Assembly (NCBI GenBank): GCA_026002715.1
Contig: BOCC01000117.1
Coordinates: 1 to 6,345 of the forward strand
Reading direction: 5' to 3'
Length of the DNA stretch: 6,345 nt
Source: Synergistales bacterium
GTDB taxonomy: Bacteria; Synergistota; Synergistia; Synergistales; Aminobacteriaceae
Positions within the stretch are counted from its first letter, which is position 1. Every line of letters begins with the position of its first letter. Both the position numbers and the translations under genes were made by a program. Below are positions 5,256 to 6,345 of the stretch, one piece after another. The notes beneath the pieces are model-generated. The model did no database searches. It had not been told where the DNA came from and worked only from the letters and a program-made list of their open reading frames with translations.

Positions 5256-6188
5256 ATGAACAAGCGTCCGCACAAATGGCGAGACACCGCGTGGAAGCAT
5301 GCGATAGTTGACGGCGCAAGGGACGCTATCGGTTATTTTATGCCTGACTTAGCCTCTGATATGGACACGTCAAGGGAAGTTACTGGCATAACGGGCATGG
5401 AGCTACCAAGAGCGGGTTCGGACTCCGATAAAGGCATGTTGGTCTCTGACGTTTTTCTGAACGTCCCCGTGATCGGCGGAAAAGACTGGAGCGTCGCTTG
5501 CTTGGTCGAGCAACAGGACGAGCACGAAGAAAACTTTGCCTCACGGATATTCGATTCTTGGGTTCGCCTGAGAGCGCAAAGACAGACCGGCAGAACTACG
5601 GGATTTGCTATATACACGGGAGACGCCAAGAATGTGAACTCTTATAGCGAATCATGCTATGGTTTTGAGGCGTCTATTAAATTCAGGACGTTTCACGTCC
5701 CAAGTTACAAAGTGGAAGAACTGAGGGGAGACAAGCGTCCTTTCGCGCGGATTATGTACGCGTCGCGTCTATCGCTTGAAAGCGGAGATGACGCGCTTCT
5801 GCGCGAGAAATACGCGTGGGAACTTCTGAACGTGACTAACGAACAGGAATATGATAAAAGGCAAAAGAAATTTATCCTTGAGTTTGCGGATAGGGTATTC
5901 TGGGTGAAAGGTTCCGGCATAAGCGGGGAGTTGAAGGAGGCGTACAAGATGCAGACAATATCGCTGGAAGATTATTCAAAGCAACTTGCAAAAGAAGAAG
6001 GTGTAATGGAAGGCATGGAGAAAGGCATGGAGAAAGGCATGGAGAAAGGCATGGAGAAAGGCATGGAGAAAGGCGAAGAAAACGCCATGTTTAAGGTCGC
6101 GCGGAAAATGTTGGCCCGAAATGTGTCTGTTAGTGACATTATCGACTTTACAGGTCTCGGCGAGAATGACATTCTGGCTTTAGGATAA
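5256..6188 (+). CDS. Rpn family recombination-promoting nuclease / PD-(D/E)XK transposase-like protein, 310 aa
   Basis: The protein fits the Rpn/PD-(D/E)XK 'putative transposase' family, DNA endonucleases linked to RecA-independent recombination in E. coli RpnA-E. Counting from ATG 5256, the nuclease core is near residues 5-110, with candidate catalytic D65 (SDVFLNV) and E85-x-Q87 (CLVEQQ) followed by the family-like stretch NFASRIFDSWVRL. Residues 253-272 are five copies of Gly-Met-Glu-Lys, and the end (MLARNVSVSDIIDFTGLGENDI) matches the usual C-terminal helix-turn-helix-like segment of the family. The start is uncertain: the frame is open back to TTG 5244, just after a TAA, and no clear Shine-Dalgarno sequence is present. 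The ATG is preferred because MNKRPHKWRD is conserved in the second copy. A partial second copy follows 30 nt downstream. Confidence 0.85.
   Translation: MNKRPHKWRDTAWKHAIVDGARDAIGYFMPDLASDMDTSREVTGITGMELPRAGSDSDKGMLVSDVFLNVPVIGGKDWSVACLVEQQDEHEENFASRIFDSWVRLRAQRQTGRTTGFAIYTGDAKNVNSYSESCYGFEASIKFRTFHVPSYKVEELRGDKRPFARIMYASRLSLESGDDALLREKYAWELLNVTNEQEYDKRQKKFILEFADRVFWVKGSGISGELKEAYKMQTISLEDYSKQLAKEEGVMEGMEKGMEKGMEKGMEKGMEKGEENAMFKVARKMLARNVSVSDIIDFTGLGENDILALG
6012..6071 (+). repeat. Five perfect 12-bp tandem repeats inside the Rpn gene
   Basis: The unit GGCATGGAGAAA is repeated five times without a mismatch, encoding Gly-Met-Glu-Lys each time. Because the unit is four codons, gain or loss by replication slippage keeps the frame and only changes the length of a charged helical linker before the C-terminal segment. 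Similar E/G/K-rich linkers are common in this family. Confidence 0.95.
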
Positions 6189-6218
6189 AATGACAGCAAG
6201 TCAGAATTGGTATTTGAT

Positions 6219-6345
6219 ATGAACAAGCGCCCGCACAAATGGCGAGACGTCGCGTGGAAACAGGCAATAGTTGACGGCGCAAGGGATGCTATCGCATATT
6301 TTATGCCTGACCTTGCCTCTGATATGGACACTTCAAGGGAAGTTA
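6219..6345 (+). CDS. Second Rpn family gene copy, 5' part, cut by the window edge
   Basis: From ATG 6219 the frame reads MNKRPHKWRD and stays open to the window edge (42 full codons). Aligned without gaps to the start of the upstream copy, it differs at about a dozen of 127 bases and at three amino acids (T to V, H to Q, G to A); most changes are silent, which suggests selection on both proteins. It lies 30 nt after, and in the same frame as, the stop of the first copy. No separate promoter is seen in the 30-nt gap, so it is probably co-transcribed. The catalytic region lies beyond the window, so intactness cannot be judged. Confidence 0.85.
   Translation, partial: MNKRPHKWRDVAWKQAIVDGARDAIAYFMPDLASDMDTSREV

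Noticed and set aside
5972..6331. Minus-strand frame opposite the tandem repeats and second Rpn copy (repeated FSMP)
   Set aside because: It is the antisense reading of the 12-bp repeats and of two well-supported plus-strand genes.
1..6345. CRISPR array, tRNA or rRNA genes
   Set aside because: No regularly spaced repeats with unique spacers, no cloverleaf with a CCA-type end, and no rRNA-like stretch were seen on either strand.

Overview
The window is bacterial DNA of mixed base composition that looks like an accessory or mobile-element-rich region. Its content suggests this: Sec signal peptides, a consensus sigma-70-type promoter, a tyrosine recombinase, tandem Rpn/PD-(D/E)XK nuclease genes, and hairpins resembling IS200/IS605 right ends. 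I cannot name the organism with confidence. Two-copy Rpn genes and shufflon/fibre-like secreted proteins occur in several anaerobic gut lineages, but nothing here settles the taxon.

Region 1 (1-225) holds the tail of an open frame that runs in from the left edge and stops inside a strong hairpin. A second G/C-tract hairpin lies just before the first gene. Region 2 (226-3553, plus strand) is a compact set of three secreted or exported proteins. The first is a 239-aa protein of unknown family. The second is a 610-aa modular fibre- or PilV-like protein, 15 nt downstream. The third, 64 nt further on, is a 231-aa paralogue that shares the N-terminal domain of the 610-aa protein but not its fibre part. 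The two paralogues end in different cysteine-rich tails. Region 3 (3554-3748) is a convergent intergenic stretch with a perfect 16-bp-stem hairpin and a second IS-like hairpin.

Region 4 (3749-4875, minus strand) carries a single-domain tyrosine recombinase with all six expected catalytic residues. An unrecognised 184-aa frame follows it almost without a gap. Region 5 (4876-5255) is a divergent control region. It has a perfect TTGACA-N16-TATAAT promoter, a leader with a long-range inverted repeat, and a second extended -10 site nearer the next gene. Region 6 (5256-6345, plus strand) holds an intact Rpn-family nuclease/transposase-like gene with five 12-bp tandem repeats, then the start of a second, about 90% identical copy.

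The most interesting feature is the secreted trio. It is probably an envelope or extracellular appendage cassette: a conserved N-terminal 'base' domain is attached to a fibre with a six-cysteine tip in one protein and to a short acidic Cys-Cys tail in the other. A shufflon-type recombinase link to the nearby integrase is possible, but no inverted crossover sites were seen.
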